Below, piece by piece: positions 51,969 to 61,032 of a DNA stretch of 64,000 nt (position 1 is the stretch's first letter; the number at the start of each line of letters is the position of its first letter). Under the pieces are notes generated by a model. It ran no database searches. It was not told where the DNA came from and saw only the letters and a program-made list of their open reading frames with translations. This DNA is from Chloroflexota bacterium (GTDB lineage Bacteria > Chloroflexota > Anaerolineae > Aggregatilineales > Aggregatilineaceae), in the NCBI GenBank assembly GCA_012729765.1, contig JAAYCM010000074.1:62001-126000 (forward strand), written 5' to 3'. A program made the position numbers and the translations under genes.

Positions 51969-53666
51969 CTATTCGGCGCTCAGAATGTAACGGTAGTGGG
52001 GCTGTCCGCCGTAGACCAGCTCGAATTCCTGGCTTGGATAGAGATCCGCGAGCGATTGGCGCAGCTCTTCGGCATCCTCCTCCTGAATCCCGTCGCCGTA
52101 GTAGAGCGTGACCAACTCGCGCTCCGCCACGCGCATCTGCTCCAGCAGGTTTTGCACGACGGCGTGCAGGTTGTCGCCGGCGGTGGTCAGTGTACCGTCC
52201 AGCAGGCCAATGACCTGCCCCTTGGCTACATCCACGCCGTTTAGCTCGACGCTGCGCGTGGCAACCGTAACCTCGCCCGTTACGATATCGTCTTTGGCCT
52301 CGCGCATGGTGTCGGCCACGCTCTGGAAATCGCCCTGAGGGTCGTAGGGCAGCAGCGAGCTGATCCCCTGGGGCATACTGCGTGTGGGGATCACGATCAC
52401 TTCCTGATCGGTCGCCAGCCGCGCGGCCTGTTCAGCCGCCAGGATGATGTTCTTGTTGTTGGGCAGCAGAATCACGTTGCGGGTCGGCACGCGCTGGATG
52501 GCGTCGAGAATCTCCTGCGTGCTGGGATTGTTCGTCTGCCCGCCCATCACCAGCTCGCTCGCACCAAGCTGGCGGAAGATGCGCGCCAGCCCTTCGCCGG
52601 ACGCGACCGCCACCACGCCGATATCGTCCGCGCCAAGCTCGACATGGCCGGTGTCGGGGCTGTCGACCTGGCCGGGAATGTCGGCGGGCGCGACCTGTCC
52701 GGTCCGCTCGCGCAGATATTCCTGGTACTGCGCCTGCATATTCTCGACGACGATGTCGCTGATCGCGCCCAGACTGACGCCGTAGCTGAGCGGGATGCCC
52801 GGATCGTGCACGTGGACATGAACCTTCACCACCGTCTCGTGCCCCACCACGACCGTTGACCAGCCCATCGCGTCGATCGCGGAGCGGATCACGTTCACGT
52901 TCAGGTTGTCGCCCTGAATGATGAACTGCACATCGTAGCCATAGCCCATCTCATCTTCAGGGGCAAGGGCGGCGGCGAGGTCTTCCACAGGTGCAGCAGC
53001 GGCCAGCTCAGACACGACACTCTCTCCTCGGACGTAGCGCAGCATTCCTTCCAGGATGTAGGTCAGGCCGCTGCCGCCGGAATCGACGACGCCGGCCTTC
53101 TGGAGAATGGGCAGCATTTGCGGGGTGCGCGCCAGCGCGTCGTGGGCACGCGCCACCACCCGCGCCAGGATCACGGCCATGTCCTGGGTTTCCTGATAGG
53201 CCAGCTCGGCTTCTTCGGCAGCTTCGCGCGCGACGGTGAGGATCGTGCCTTCGACCGGCTTGATCACACCGCGATAAGCCGTATCAGCGGCCTCGCGCAG
53301 GCTCTTGACCAGCAGCTCGGCATTGAGCGTCGGCTGATCGCGCAGCGCGTGGGCGAATCCCTGCCAGATCTGCGAGAGAATCGTGCCGGAGTTGCCGCGC
53401 GACCCCATCATCGCGCCGTGCGCGATGCGGGCGGCGACCTGCCCGATGTGGTCGCTGTCGGTGTTGGCGGCTTCGGCGATAGCGTTGCGCATCGTCATCA
53501 GCATATTGGTGCCGGTGTCGCCATCCGGCACCGGGAAGACATTCAACTGATTCACCAGGGCATGATGCTGATCGAGCCAGTCGCGGCCCGCCTGGGCGAG
53601 CTGTTTAAGGGTCTGTCCATTACAAGTAAGCTGTCGTGCGGGTTGTTGAGTTTCTTGATCTGCCAT
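51969..53666 (-). CDS. fakA: FakA-like fatty acid kinase (DAK-phosphatase family)
   Basis: FakA phosphorylates FakB-bound fatty acids to acyl-phosphates for phospholipid synthesis. The 565-residue protein has an N-terminal DhaL-type ATP domain with LNVFPVPDGDTGTNML (41-56), MMGSRGNSGTILSQI and VVDSGGSGL. A middle domain with GYGYDVQFII and VKVHVHVHDPG follows, then a C-terminal DegV-like DAK2b domain with ILLPNNKNIILAAEQA. The metal-binding DGDTGTN is intact. Two DegV/FakB genes follow in the same operon, which supports the assignment. Confidence 0.92.
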   Translation of the reverse strand: MADQETQQPARQLTCNGQTLKQLAQAGRDWLDQHHALVNQLNVFPVPDGDTGTNMLMTMRNAIAEAANTDSDHIGQVAARIAHGAMMGSRGNSGTILSQIWQGFAHALRDQPTLNAELLVKSLREAADTAYRGVIKPVEGTILTVAREAAEEAELAYQETQDMAVILARVVARAHDALARTPQMLPILQKAGVVDSGGSGLTYILEGMLRYVRGESVVSELAAAAPVEDLAAALAPEDEMGYGYDVQFIIQGDNLNVNVIRSAIDAMGWSTVVVGHETVVKVHVHVHDPGIPLSYGVSLGAISDIVVENMQAQYQEYLRERTGQVAPADIPGQVDSPDTGHVELGADDIGVVAVASGEGLARIFRQLGASELVMGGQTNNPSTQEILDAIQRVPTRNVILLPNNKNIILAAEQAARLATDQEVIVIPTRSMPQGISSLLPYDPQGDFQSVADTMREAKDDIVTGEVTVATRSVELNGVDVAKGQVIGLLDGTLTTAGDNLHAVVQNLLEQMRVAERELVTLYYGDGIQEEDAEELRQSLADLYPSQEFELVYGGQPHYRYILSAE

Positions 53667-53680
53667 GGAGCTACTACGCC

Positions 53681-54037
53681 TTAGTCGGTTCGGCTGACGC
53701 GCAAGCCCTGAACGTGCACGTTCACCTGGCTCACCGGGACGCCGATGCTTTGCTCGACGGTATAACGCACACTGTTAATCAAGCTGTTGGCGACCGAGGC
53801 GATGCGCGTACCGTACTCAATGATTACATAGACATCAATAATGATCTGCCCGTCTTCCTGCCGGATCTGAATCCCACGATTCGGATCGCGTGTCAGGCTG
53901 GCGGCGATGTCGGAAGCCAGGCTTGGAGAGGCCATGCCCACCACACCGTAGGTCTGTAAAACGGCATGACTCGCCAGGGTGGCAATTGCCGCCGAAGCGA
54001 TTTCAATCGTGCCGTGAGGCGTTTCATTGATTGTCAT
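53681..54037 (-). CDS. Asp23/Gls24-family (YloU-like) protein
   Basis: The 118-residue protein starts with GTIEIASAAIATLASHAVLQTYGVVGM and contains IIIDVYVIIEYGTRIASVANSLINSVRYTVEQ (quoted here in part: VIIEYGTRIASVA and the SVRYTVEQ helix), the Asp23/YloU signature. Relatives localise at the membrane and affect the envelope stress response; the link with fakA is conserved in Firmicutes, where yloU precedes yloV. It is the first gene of the minus-strand operon, 14 nt before fakA, and diverges from rpmB. Confidence 0.9.
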   Translation of the reverse strand: MTINETPHGTIEIASAAIATLASHAVLQTYGVVGMASPSLASDIAASLTRDPNRGIQIRQEDGQIIIDVYVIIEYGTRIASVANSLINSVRYTVEQSIGVPVSQVNVHVQGLRVSRTD

Positions 54038-54066
54038 TGACTTGTCTCGCGTAAGTGACTAGGCCC

Positions 54067-54095
54067 TTGCATATCGCCTGGCTCTATGGTAGCAT
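54067..54095 (+). promoter_or_regulatory. Candidate promoter of rpmB
   Basis: TTGCAT (54067-54072) and TAGCAT (54090-54095) are spaced by 17 nt, 41 nt before rpmB. Each box matches the consensus at four of six positions. Confidence 0.4.
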
Positions 54096-54136
54096 GACGT
54101 CCGTTTATTTGAACAGATCTGCGCGAGGTACTCCCA

Positions 54137-54319
54137 ATGGCAAAGTGTGAAGTATGTGGCAAAACGCCCATGTTTGGGCATAACGTGAGCCACTCAAACC
54201 GGAAGACCCGGCGGCAGTTTAAGCCGAATATTCAGCGCGTCAAGGTGATGGAGAACGGTCGTTCCGTCAGCAAGTACCTGTGCACGCGCTGCATCCGCGT
54301 TCTTAGCAAGCCGGAGTGA
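54137..54319 (+). CDS. rpmB: 50S ribosomal protein L28
   Basis: The 60-residue protein has [21 protein letters not shown] with the L28 KxPxxGxNVSHS block, and [13 protein letters not shown]. Cys4, 7, 49 and 52 form a zinc ribbon (C+ type). The length is typical. It diverges from asp23, the order rpmB-yloU being shared with Firmicutes, though there the genes run in one direction. Confidence 0.95.
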   Translation: MAKCEVCGKTPMFGHNVSHSNRKTRRQFKPNIQRVKVMENGRSVSKYLCTRCIRVLSKPE

Positions 54320-54353
54320 GATCTTCCGATTGGGTGATGTTTCCCCAACAGCA

Positions 54354-54395
54354 TAAACACAGCAAGGCCAGCTCCCGCTGGCTTTTGTGTTTTTA
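54354..54395. terminator. Strong terminator between rpmB and rpe
   Basis: GCCAGC (54367-54372) pairs with GCTGGC (54377-54382) around TCCC. An outer AAACACA arm pairs with TGTGTTT, giving a long stem, followed by TTTTGTGTTTTT on the plus strand. It lies between the convergent stops of rpmB and rpe and can serve both. Confidence 0.85.
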
Positions 54396-54402
54396 GCGCT
54401 GG

Positions 54403-55077
54403 TCACTGGCCTGCCGCCGATCGCAGCGCGGCCATCGCCGCCCCAATACCACTTTCTGCCCCGAAAATCGATGTGCCTGCTACCAGCACATTCGCGCCGT
54501 GTGCGACAACCTGGGGCGCGGTGTGGGGATCGATCCCGCCATCGACCTGAATATGCAGCGTGGGATTGAGCGTCGCGCTCAGGCGGCGCAGCTCACGAAT
54601 CTTCGGCAGCGTCTCCGGGATGAACGCCTGCCCGCCAAAACCCGGATTCACCGTCATCACCAGCACCATATCCACGAACGGCAGAATCTCCTGCACCAGC
54701 ACGGCGGGCGAATGCGGGTTCAGCACGACCGACGGGCTGGCTCCCGCTTCACGAATCTGCTGCACGGTGCGGTGCAGGTGTGGGCACGTCTCGACATGCA
54801 CCGAGATGATATTGGCCCCGACCTCAACAAACGCGGGAATATGCCGCTCCGGCTCGACGATCATCAGATGCACGTCCAGCGGCAGGCGGGTCGCGCGCCG
54901 CGCCGCCTGGACGACCAGCGGCCCCATCGTGATATTGGGGACGAAGCGGCCATCCATCACGTCTATATGGATCTGATCGGCGCCGGCGGCCTCGACTTCG
55001 GCGATCTGTTCTCCCAGGCGGGTGAAGTCGGCGGCCAGAATAGACGGAGCGATGCGAATACCAGGAGCCACGACCAC
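54403..55077 (-). CDS. rpe: Ribulose-phosphate 3-epimerase
   Basis: Rpe interconverts ribulose 5-phosphate and xylulose 5-phosphate in the pentose phosphate pathway. The 224-residue TIM barrel has IAPSILAADF (9-18), IHIDVMDGRFVPNITMG with the metal His and Asp, LDVHLMI, VNPGFGGQAFIP and IQVDGGID. All metal ligands and the phosphate loop AGTSIF are intact. The listed start is GTG at 55077. A GTG two codons later (55071) is better spaced from GGAG and may be the true start. Confidence 0.94.
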   Translation of the reverse strand: MVVAPGIRIAPSILAADFTRLGEQIAEVEAAGADQIHIDVMDGRFVPNITMGPLVVQAARRATRLPLDVHLMIVEPERHIPAFVEVGANIISVHVETCPHLHRTVQQIREAGASPSVVLNPHSPAVLVQEILPFVDMVLVMTVNPGFGGQAFIPETLPKIRELRRLSATLNPTLHIQVDGGIDPHTAPQVVAHGANVLVAGTSIFGAESGIGAAMAALRSAAGQ

Positions 55078-55175
55078 TCTCCAATCGGTGCGTGGCGTAT
55101 CTTACTGAGTTCAGGGTTAAAAAGCAATAACCAAAACGGGTTTTGAGGGTGCGAGCTTAAGGGTACGGCCAGCGA

Positions 55176-58097
55176 TCAGGGCTTTTTCTTCAGGCGCTGA
55201 TCGACCAGATTCTTGAAGGGATCCGCACCGGGCTTGACCAGTACCTCGCGGCTGCGCCCACCGGGCCGGGCCGCACCGACAATGCCAAGCTCGTGCATCA
55301 GGTCCATCAGCCGCGCGGCACGTGGATAGCCTAACCCCAGCCGGCGCTGGATCAGCGAGGCCGAGGCTTCACCCTCTTCGATCACCAGCGCGATCGCGTC
55401 CTCAAGCATGGCATCGGTTTCGGCGAGCACCTCGCGCCGCGTCATGCCGCGTTCCCAGGGCGCGACGAGCACCGGCTCGATGCGTTCCGCTTCGATGGCC
55501 TGCGCGTGCCACTCCGCCCAATACTGCACCAGCCGGTTCACCTCGTCGTCGGAGACATAACACCCCTGGACGCGCTGCGGGCCGGCAGCGTCGGGCGCGA
55601 GGAAGAGCATGTCGCCGCGCCCCATCAATGTCTCGGCCCCGACCGTGTCGAGGATCACGCGCGAGTCTATGCCGGACGCGACCGCGAACGAGATGCGCGC
55701 CGGGAAGTTGGCCTTGATCAGCCCGGTGATTACGTCTACGCTGGGGCGCTGCGTGGCAACCATCAGGTGGATACCGACCGCGCGCGCCATCTGCGCCAGG
55801 CGGGTCAGCGCGCGCTCGGTTTCGTCGGGGCGCTGCATCATCAGGTCGCCGATCTCATCGACGATGATCACGATATAGGGCAGGTGCTCGTCCTGGCGGC
55901 GGCGGCCCAGGGCGCGATTGTAGACCTCGATATTGCGCGCCGCTTCTTTTTCCAGCAGCTTATAGCGCTTGTCCATCTCGCGCGTGGCCCAGCGCAGCAC
56001 CTCGATAATCCGGTCCAGCTCGGTTTCGACCGGGCCGAGCAGGTGCGGCAGCCCGTTGAAGCGGCTCAGCTCGACCATCTTGGGATCGAGCAGCACCAGC
56101 CGGACCTGTTCGGGACTATTGTTGAGCACCAGCGCGCTCGTCATCGCGGCCAGCATGATCGACTTACCGGAGCCGGTTGTGCCCGCGATCAGCAGGTGGG
56201 GCATGGATTGCAGATCGGCGATGAATGGCTCGCCGGAAACGTCACGCCCCAGGGGCAGGGCCAGTGGGCGCTTGCGCTGGCGGTAGAAGCTCTCGGATTC
56301 CAGCACAGGGCGCAGCGCGACCGTGCTTGGTTGGCGGTTGGGCACCTCGACGCCGACATAGGAATGGCCGGGCACCGGGGCCTGGATGCGCAGCCGCTTG
56401 GCCGAGAGGGCCAGCGCCAGATCGTCGGCCAGGTTGGCGATCTGGCTGACGCGCACCCGGTTGAGGATCATTTCGCCTTCAGCGTTCACCGTTTCGGTGT
56501 AGGGTGAGACGGCATACTGCGTCACGGTCGGGCCGACCTTGACGTCGATCACCTCGACCTCGACATCGAATTCCAGCAGCGTGTTCTTGATGATCTTGGC
56601 GTTGGTGTTGATCTCTTCTTCGGTCGGGACGTTCAGCTCGACATCGCTCAGCAGTTCCAGCGGCGGCAGGCCGTCGTCGCGCTTGCCCACCTTCTTGACC
56701 TCGCGGAAGTCCTCGACCGTGAAATACCGCTCCGACGGCTCGTGCTGTTTGTGACGCATCCGGGCGCGGGGCGTGGCCGGAACCACGCGCGCATCGGGCA
56801 GGAACTCGCGCGGGACGATTGAATCGCGTGTGCCCGGCTCGCCGGGGGCGACCAGGCTGCGACCGTTGGCCGCGCCCAGCGTGTGCCGCGTGCGCTCGAC
56901 CAGCGCCTTTTTCTCGTCCTTGCTCAGCGGGTGCGCGTCGGGATGCTGGAGCCGCATCTTCTGCTGTTGGGCCAGCCGACTGCGCCGGGTCTGCTCGTCT
57001 ACCTCGTGCTTCTCCGGTTTGGAATCCGCTTCTGTTCCGGTAGTGGGCACGGGTGGCGTATCGGGCCGGGGACCGCGTGCTGCCGGAGCAAGGGCCGGGC
57101 CGGCCTCGTCCGCACGTGAGACGACCGAAGGCCGGCTGTAGGGTGTTCGGGTCGTCGCTTCGGCGGCTGCGGCGGGCTGGATCTCTTCGCGCGGCTTCGC
57201 CATCGGCTGGCCTTCGGCTTTGGCCGCGACCGCCTGCGCCGCGATGCGGGCTTCGGTATTTTCCACGTAGTGGATCGCCTGCTGAAACTGCGCGCCCAGC
57301 CACGCCACGCCCAGCAGCAGGTGCCGGTAGCGCAGCCCGGTCAGCAGGATTACGCCAACCGCGAACAGGATGCCGTACAGCACGATCGACAGGCTGCGCC
57401 CCAACAGGCCGATCGTCAGTTGGCTCAGCGCCCAACCGAAATAGCCGCCGCCGCCACCGGATCGGGCCAGCGCGCGTGCTTCGGGATCGTTGGCGATCAG
57501 GTGCAGCAGCGCTTCCAGCGAGCTAAACGCCAGTTCCACGCCGAGCAGGCGCAGCCAGCCGATGCGGAAACTCATGCCAAACTTGGGCAGCAGGATGATC
57601 ACGCCCACCGCCAAAATCGCCAGCGGCACGAGATAGGCCCCGCTGCCGAACACCTGGCGCAGCGCCTTCGAGATCGTGATCGCCAGCACAGCTTCGGACG
57701 CCGAATTGAACAGGGCGGTCAGGGTCACGACGCCCAGCACGATCAGCAGCAGCGCGCCGATCTCGTCGGTCCAGGGTGGCAGCTTGGTGATCAGGCCGCG
57801 CCAGAACGCGGGATTCTTCAGCGTGCTGCCGGTGCGGCGGGCGAATGTACTCAGCCGGACGGACAGGCTGGGCTTCTTGGGGATGTTTGGGCGGCGGGCG
57901 GCCTTTTGCGCGCCGGACGGCCCGGCGGTCTTGGGGGCCTTGGCCGCCTTTGGGGGAGCGGGCTGGCGCGTGCTTTTCGCCGGCCTGTCCGGTGCTTTGG
58001 CCGGCTGAGCAGCCTTCTTGCCAGCACCCGCCGATGGGGGCTGCTTCCGGTTATTGGACGTAGAACGACCGCTCTGGGCGGTCTTCTTTTCAGGCAT
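55176..58097 (-). CDS. ftsK: FtsK/SpoIIIE-family DNA translocase
   Basis: FtsK pumps chromosomal DNA at the division septum and activates dimer resolution. The 973-residue protein has a basic Ala/Pro/Lys-rich N-terminus (1-108) and four membrane helices (about 112-280). A variable linker is followed by the motor with Walker A AGTTGSGKS (about 640) and Walker B IIVDEIGDLMM (about 747). A winged-helix gamma domain (about 915-955, RLGLGYPRAARLMD) reads KOPS-type sites. The start at 58097 follows GAGGTGG; earlier in-frame ATGs lack a ribosome-binding site. Confidence 0.95.
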   Translation of the reverse strand: MPEKKTAQSGRSTSNNRKQPPSAGAGKKAAQPAKAPDRPAKSTRQPAPPKAAKAPKTAGPSGAQKAARRPNIPKKPSLSVRLSTFARRTGSTLKNPAFWRGLITKLPPWTDEIGALLLIVLGVVTLTALFNSASEAVLAITISKALRQVFGSGAYLVPLAILAVGVIILLPKFGMSFRIGWLRLLGVELAFSSLEALLHLIANDPEARALARSGGGGGYFGWALSQLTIGLLGRSLSIVLYGILFAVGVILLTGLRYRHLLLGVAWLGAQFQQAIHYVENTEARIAAQAVAAKAEGQPMAKPREEIQPAAAAEATTRTPYSRPSVVSRADEAGPALAPAARGPRPDTPPVPTTGTEADSKPEKHEVDEQTRRSRLAQQQKMRLQHPDAHPLSKDEKKALVERTRHTLGAANGRSLVAPGEPGTRDSIVPREFLPDARVVPATPRARMRHKQHEPSERYFTVEDFREVKKVGKRDDGLPPLELLSDVELNVPTEEEINTNAKIIKNTLLEFDVEVEVIDVKVGPTVTQYAVSPYTETVNAEGEMILNRVRVSQIANLADDLALALSAKRLRIQAPVPGHSYVGVEVPNRQPSTVALRPVLESESFYRQRKRPLALPLGRDVSGEPFIADLQSMPHLLIAGTTGSGKSIMLAAMTSALVLNNSPEQVRLVLLDPKMVELSRFNGLPHLLGPVETELDRIIEVLRWATREMDKRYKLLEKEAARNIEVYNRALGRRRQDEHLPYIVIIVDEIGDLMMQRPDETERALTRLAQMARAVGIHLMVATQRPSVDVITGLIKANFPARISFAVASGIDSRVILDTVGAETLMGRGDMLFLAPDAAGPQRVQGCYVSDDEVNRLVQYWAEWHAQAIEAERIEPVLVAPWERGMTRREVLAETDAMLEDAIALVIEEGEASASLIQRRLGLGYPRAARLMDLMHELGIVGAARPGGRSREVLVKPGADPFKNLVDQRLKKKP

Positions 58098-58252
58098 CCA
58101 GTCGCCACCTCGTAGCATTCGAAAGTGCGGCCCTGATGATAGCATAAGTTGTGGCTAATCGAAAAGCCTTAAGTATGATTCTAGACCATCTGTTCGTAAT
58201 TCGCAAGCACGCCTGACCGTGTCTGGGGCGGGATTCCCGCCCTGGTGAGCTA

Positions 58253-58261
58253 TGTTATAAT
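58253..58261 (+). promoter_or_regulatory. Extended -10 promoter of receiver-protein gene
   Basis: TGTTATAAT (58253-58261) is an extended consensus -10 box, 71 nt before the receiver gene. No clear -35 is present. Confidence 0.5.
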
Positions 58262-58332
58262 GGCGGGTATCGAGATGATGGCGTGGAACCGCACGCGGGG
58301 GTGCGGCGCGCCGATCCGAGGAGTGCAGCCGT

Positions 58333-58749
58333 ATGGGTGGCAAATCCGGTATGCAGCGCCGCGTTAAAGCCCTGATCGTCGAAGATACGGTCGAGCTGGC
58401 CGAAGTGATCCAGCTCACGCTGGAACGGATGGGCCTGGAAGTATACCACGAGACACACGGCCTCAAGGCGCTCGACAGCTACGAGATTCACGAGCCGGCG
58501 CTGGTGCTGCTCGATATCGCGCTGCCGGATATGATGGGGTGGAAGGTGCTCGATACGATCCGCGAGCAGCAGCGGGGCGGTAAGTTTCCCCTGATCATTG
58601 TCATCACAGCCTACGGCGACGCGGCTAACCGCCTGATGGGCCGGCTGCAGGGCGTCGAGGATTACCTGGTCAAGCCGCTGACGCCCGACGAGATCGAGCA
58701 CGCGGTCGCCAGGGCGCTCGACAAACTCCAGCGCGGGACGCAGGACTAG
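58333..58749 (+). CDS. Stand-alone response-regulator receiver protein
   Basis: The 138-residue protein is a single CheY-like receiver with no output domain. The acidic pocket is in IVEDTVELAEV, the phosphoacceptor Asp (near 61) is in LVLLDIALPDMMGW, the switch Thr is in IVITAYG and Lys is in EDYLVKPLTPDE. All catalytic residues are present, so it should accept phosphate. The histidine kinase is not in the window. GAGGAGTG precedes the ATG. A TPR protein gene follows 31 nt later and may be co-transcribed. Confidence 0.9.
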   Translation: MGGKSGMQRRVKALIVEDTVELAEVIQLTLERMGLEVYHETHGLKALDSYEIHEPALVLLDIALPDMMGWKVLDTIREQQRGGKFPLIIVITAYGDAANRLMGRLQGVEDYLVKPLTPDEIEHAVARALDKLQRGTQD

Positions 58750-58780
58750 CCGCCTGGCCCATGCCTGCCACTGAGTCCCG

Positions 58781-60211
58781 ATGACCGACCATTTTCCCAC
58801 GCTGGCCGTAAGCCTGCGCCTGATTCTGGTGACGGTGTTGCTGCTGACCGCGAACCTGGCTCCGCTCAGCCGCCGCGTAACGGGCTGGATCGAAGCGGGC
58901 GATCAGGCCGCCGGGGCAGGCGATACCGCTGCCGCGCAGGCTGCCTATGAACGCGCTTTGCGCCACGCCGGGTTTACCCCCACGATCTACGAGCGGCTGA
59001 TCCGGCTCAGCCTTGAAGCCCACCAGCCCGAAAACGCGCGGCTGTACCTCTACGCGCTGGCCGATCTCGACGGCTGGACAGCAGATCGGCGTATCCAACT
59101 CGCGGCGCTGCTGGACGAGAGCGGCCAGGACGAGCAGGCGGCGGCGCTGCTTTATGCTGGGGCCAGCGATGCGCCGACCGATCCCGCCGCGCTGCGCACG
59201 TTGGCCGGGCAGCAGATCGCGCGGTTAGACTGGCCCCAGGCGCAGCATACATTGGAACGGCTGATCGCGCTGGAACCGCAGGACGCGCGGGCACACTACC
59301 AGCTTGGGCTGCTGCTGGCCCCGGTTGATCGTGTCCAGGCTGAAGCATATCTGCTGCAAGCGGGGCAGGACCCGGCGCTCGCTGGTCCGGCGGAGCGTGT
59401 GCTGGCCGCGTTGGGCACCTATGCCGACCATCCCGCTACCGACGCGCATACCTTCCTGGGGATGACGCTGGCCGGGCTGGGCGAGTGGCCGTTTGCCGAG
59501 CGCGCCTTGCTGCTGGCCCTGGCCGCGAACAGCGTCAACCCGGCTGCGCGGGCGTATCTGGGCTTCGTGCGCGATCAGCAGGGTCGCGACGGTCTGCCCG
59601 ATCTGGAAGCGGCGGTCGAGATGGCTCCCAACGATCCGGTCGCGTATTACCTGTTAGGGCAGCACTGGGCGCTGGCCGGGGATGATCGGGCCGCGTATGA
59701 GGCATTCGCCCAGGCCGTCGCGCTCGATCCTGACAACCCGGCGCTGGCGGTTGAGATCGCGGCGTCGCTGCACCGGCTGGGCAGCCTGGCCGAGGCCGCG
59801 GAGTGGTATGATGTGGCGGTCGAGCTGGACCCGGACGAGCCAAGCTGGTACGTGCTGCGCGCAGCCTTCTATGCCGACGCCGGTTTCATGCTGGACGTGG
59901 GCGGCCTGGCGCTGATCGAGGAAGCCGTGCAGCTTGTCCCGGCCAGCCCGGATACGCATGCCAGCCTGGGGTGGGCCGCCTACCAGACCGGCGATTACGC
60001 CCGCGCCTATGAGGAACTGAGCGCGGCCCTGGCGCTGGACCCACATCACGCCCGCAGCCGCTATTATTTCGGGGCCGTGCTGGAGCAGCGCGGCGACCGT
60101 GATGGCGCGGTGGACGCTTATCAATTTGTGATCGATCAGGTGGGGACGGAGCGCGGCTTTGGGCGACTGGCGGCGCGCGCCCTGGAACGCCTGGGCTACA
60201 GCAGCTTTTAG
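58781..60211 (+). CDS. Exported or membrane-anchored TPR-repeat protein
   Basis: The 476-residue protein starts with an uncleaved signal or anchor helix (about 8-26). It then consists of some ten Ala/Leu-rich helical pairs with TPR spacing, for example the AAAQAAYERAL, AYEAFAQAVALDPDNPALA and AYEELSAALALDPHHARS units. TPR arrays mediate protein-protein contacts; no enzymatic motif is seen. The repeats probably face outside the membrane. Role unknown. The adjacent receiver protein suggests, but does not show, a regulatory link. Confidence 0.82.
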   Translation: MTDHFPTLAVSLRLILVTVLLLTANLAPLSRRVTGWIEAGDQAAGAGDTAAAQAAYERALRHAGFTPTIYERLIRLSLEAHQPENARLYLYALADLDGWTADRRIQLAALLDESGQDEQAAALLYAGASDAPTDPAALRTLAGQQIARLDWPQAQHTLERLIALEPQDARAHYQLGLLLAPVDRVQAEAYLLQAGQDPALAGPAERVLAALGTYADHPATDAHTFLGMTLAGLGEWPFAERALLLALAANSVNPAARAYLGFVRDQQGRDGLPDLEAAVEMAPNDPVAYYLLGQHWALAGDDRAAYEAFAQAVALDPDNPALAVEIAASLHRLGSLAEAAEWYDVAVELDPDEPSWYVLRAAFYADAGFMLDVGGLALIEEAVQLVPASPDTHASLGWAAYQTGDYARAYEELSAALALDPHHARSRYYFGAVLEQRGDRDGAVDAYQFVIDQVGTERGFGRLAARALERLGYSSF

Positions 60212-60256
60212 CCGGGCGTCCGTCGGCATCCCACCATGTTCTATCCCGCCTCGACG

Positions 60257-60265
60257 TGTTAGAAT
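60257..60265 (+). promoter_or_regulatory. Extended -10-like element before exported protein gene
   Basis: TGTTAGAAT carries the TGn extension and a TAGAAT -10 box, 31 nt before the chosen start at 60296. It supports that start over the ATG at 60272, which would leave a 7-nt leader. Confidence 0.4.
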
Positions 60266-60295
60266 CCCCTCATGAGTTGTTCGAGGTGCGGGTAC

Positions 60296-61027
60296 ATGTT
60301 CAGACTCAGGCATGGTTTCGCAGCAGCGCTGATGGCTGCTCTTCTGCTGCCGGTCGGACTTCTGGCGCTGGCGCCGGATGCGGCAGGCGCGCGGAGTGAA
60401 GACTCTATACTTCAGGCAACAGAAGCGCCTTTGCTCGCTGCGACACCTCGACCGGGCGCGGTCCTGTTTCGGGACGACTTCCACACCCACAGCGGGCGCT
60501 GGGTCGTGAGCGATGATGAGCACGGGGTGATCGCTTACCGCAGCGGCGCGCTGCACGTGACCGTACCGGCGTCGGGCGGTAACCTGTGGTCGGTGCCCGA
60601 TTTCTCGGTGCCGTTGGGCGATTACCGGCTTGAGGTGTTGGCGGCGCTGCGCGAAGGCGGTCCGGAAACTGAGTTTGGCCTGGTGCTGGATTACGTCGAT
60701 GAGACGCGGTTCGACGCATGGGTTGTCAGCCCGCGTGGGCGGTGGCGCTGGCTGCGCTGGCAGGATGGCGAGTGGCACGATCTGACGCCCGGCGATGCCG
60801 CGCCCTTCGAGGTCCAGATCGGTGTGGGCGTGCTGCGGCTGCGGGCAGATGTTATGGCGGATGCGACCGAGCTGTATGTGAATGGATTCCAGGTGGGCAC
60901 ATTGAGCCTGGTGCGTGATCCGGGCGACCGCCTGGGCGTGATCGCGCTGGCCGGGGAACGCGCGGCCACGATTGCATTTGATGACGTGGTCCTGACCAAT
61001 CTGGCCGGGCGGGGCAGGGGAAGATAG
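60296..61027 (+). CDS. Exported beta-sandwich (concanavalin-like) protein
   Basis: The 243-residue protein has a signal peptide (about 1-34; basic start, LMAALLLPVGLLAL core, ALA-type cleavage region). A low-complexity stretch and a jelly-roll domain of about 175 residues follow, from FRDDFHTHSGRWVV to IAFDDVVLTNL. This opening and closing pattern is that of DUF1080/LamG-like concanavalin folds. The ATG at 60296 has GAGGTG 7 nt upstream; an ATG eight codons earlier has none. It is paired with the next gene, which carries a similar domain. Ligand unknown. Confidence 0.72.
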   Translation: MFRLRHGFAAALMAALLLPVGLLALAPDAAGARSEDSILQATEAPLLAATPRPGAVLFRDDFHTHSGRWVVSDDEHGVIAYRSGALHVTVPASGGNLWSVPDFSVPLGDYRLEVLAALREGGPETEFGLVLDYVDETRFDAWVVSPRGRWRWLRWQDGEWHDLTPGDAAPFEVQIGVGVLRLRADVMADATELYVNGFQVGTLSLVRDPGDRLGVIALAGERAATIAFDDVVLTNLAGRGRGR

Positions 61028-61032
61028 GCGTT

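Noticed and set aside
60272-60295. Zinc-ribbon-like CSRCGY at an earlier start of the exported protein
   Set aside because: The ATG at 60296 has a ribosome-binding site and yields a proper signal peptide; the earlier ATG is only 7 nt from the -10-like element.
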